A stretch of DNA of 5,687 bases, from contig JAIOQD010000647.1 in assembly GCA_021413595.1 (NCBI GenBank), positions 1 through 5,687 of the forward strand, read 5' to 3'. Below the pieces are notes generated by a model, which had not been told where the DNA came from, did not search any database, and saw only the letters and a program-made list of their open reading frames with translations. Below, one piece after another: positions 4,991 to 5,687 of the stretch. The stretch is from Bacteroidota bacterium. GTDB lineage: Bacteria > Bacteroidota > Bacteroidia > 2-12-FULL-35-15. A program made the position numbers and the translations under genes. Every line of letters begins with the position of its first letter. Position 1 is the first letter of the stretch.

Positions 4991-5687
4991 CTATTGACCA
5001 TATACCCATAAGTTACTAAGGGCACCATTTGCATTATTTCCTATTCCAATATAACCATTATTCCCAATTGCAAAACCAATACCATAACCACGGGCTTCGC
5101 CACCAAAATCAGATTTTTGAAGCCATGAATTCAAAACTGGATCGAATTCAAAAAAATCTTTATAACTAAGGTTTCCATCGTATCCTGTACCGATATAACC
5201 CTTATTCCCAATTGAAAAAGCGGCTGAGCCATAGCGTGGTGCCCCCGGGAAAGAAGCTTTTTGACTCCATTTTCCATTTGGATTATTGTTCACATCAAAT
5301 CCATTGCTTGTATCTGTAGGATCATATTCCCAAAAATCATTGTAATTGGTACTTCCATCAGTGCCAAGTCCCAAATATCCTTTATTTCCAATCGAAAAAC
5401 CAACTCCAACATTACGCGGTACCACAGCAGCTTTTGCAGTCCATGTGTTTAGATCAGGATCAAACTCTAAAAAATCGGTACGGGTAGAAAAAAAATCATC
5501 ACTTCCTGATCCAATATATCCTTTATTTCCTATTGAAAAGCAGAAAGCAAATCCACGAGGAATATCACCACAATCAGCCTTTTGTAACCACAGGTTTGAG
5601 CTTGGATCGTATTCCCAAAAATCCTTAAGATATGCGGTTCCTATATACCCGGTTCCTATATACCCCTTGTTACCTATTGAAAAGCCC
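4991..5687 (-). CDS. Kelch-like beta-propeller protein, N-terminus beyond window edge
   Basis: The C-terminal 231 codons of a longer gene; the frame is open from the right edge to the TAG at 4993-4991. A GTG at 5425 could be mistaken for a start, but the repeats continue upstream of it in the same frame. The protein consists of repeats of FSIGNKGYIGTG, a short variable loop, DFWEYDP, N-x-W, a Lys-rich turn and PR-G, the pattern of kelch-type propeller blades annotated in Bacteroidetes as kelch or galactose-oxidase-like proteins. Five blade starts are visible; the last is short and the protein ends NLWVYGQ. The N-terminus would have to supply the closing strand of the propeller. No T9SS sorting domain follows, unlike P2-P5. 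Propellers of this type usually bind proteins or glycans; no catalytic residues can be assigned here. The signal sequence is outside the window. Confidence 0.9.
   Translation of the reverse strand, partial: GFSIGNKGYIGTGYIGTAYLKDFWEYDPSSNLWLQKADCGDIPRGFAFCFSIGNKGYIGSGSDDFFSTRTDFLEFDPDLNTWTAKAAVVPRNVGVGFSIGNKGYLGLGTDGSTNYNDFWEYDPTDTSNGFDVNNNPNGKWSQKASFPGAPRYGSAAFSIGNKGYIGTGYDGNLSYKDFFEFDPVLNSWLQKSDFGGEARGYGIGFAIGNNGYIGIGNNANGALSNLWVYGQ
4991..5687 (-). repeat. Kelch-type repeat units within the coding sequence
   Basis: The Phe codon of the F-S/A-I-G-N-K/N-G-Y motif begins at 5683, 5539, 5398, 5218 and 5074 on the minus strand. The spacings are 48, 47, 60 and 48 codons. The 60-codon unit carries an insert of about 12 residues rich in Asn, Asp and Gly (around 5280-5330) between DFWEYDP and KW. 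The repeat is also visible at DNA level as recurrent copies of a CTTTATTTCC(A/T)AT(T/C)GAAAA-like segment on the plus strand. Confidence 0.85.
5636..5665. repeat. Perfect 15-bp tandem duplication in the kelch gene
   Basis: GGTTCCTATATACCC occurs twice back to back (5636-5650 and 5651-5665, plus strand). It adds no frameshift and encodes Gly-Tyr-Ile-Gly-Thr twice at the start of the first visible blade. The other blades have a variable D/G/N-rich loop at the second copy's position. Confidence 0.9.

Overview
The window is AT-rich and looks like Bacteroidota (Bacteroidetes). Evidence: at least four proteins end in a type A C-terminal sorting domain of the type IX secretion system (T9SS). The predicted signal peptides are all followed by Gln. 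Start codons sit in A-rich leaders without clear Shine-Dalgarno sequences, and the best promoter candidates resemble the Bacteroidetes TTTG / TAnnTTTG pattern. I cannot name a genus. All six genes lie on the minus strand, so transcription runs from high to low coordinates.

Layout in transcription order: the 3' part of a kelch-like beta-propeller gene (4991-5687, 5' end outside the window), then five consecutive paralogues, P5 (3996-4901), P4 (3020-3925), P3 (1946-2851), P2 (929-1831) and P1 (1-610, C-terminus outside the window). Each full paralogue is 300-301 residues: a signal peptide of 19-21 residues, a body of about 195 residues that resembles the PCMD jelly-roll family (PF13201, 'putative carbohydrate metabolism domain'), a short GWVGI-containing linker, and a 74-residue T9SS sorting domain. 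P1 stops at the window edge inside the body.

The spacers differ. P5-P4 (70 nt) shows neither terminator nor promoter, so these two are probably co-transcribed. P3 ends in a perfect 14-bp hairpin followed by T8, which looks like an intrinsic terminator overlapping its stop codon. The 318-nt P2-P1 spacer holds a degenerate copy of a widely dispersed intergenic palindromic repeat. Promoter candidates lie before P5, P2 and P1.

The likely biology is a locally expanded family of exported surface or secreted proteins with a carbohydrate-binding-like fold, next to a propeller protein. The paralogues share an invariant scaffold and differ in loop-like stretches, which would fit diversification of binding specificity. 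The ligand, and any physical link to the kelch protein, are inference. I found no RNA genes, CRISPR array, transposase or phage genes.
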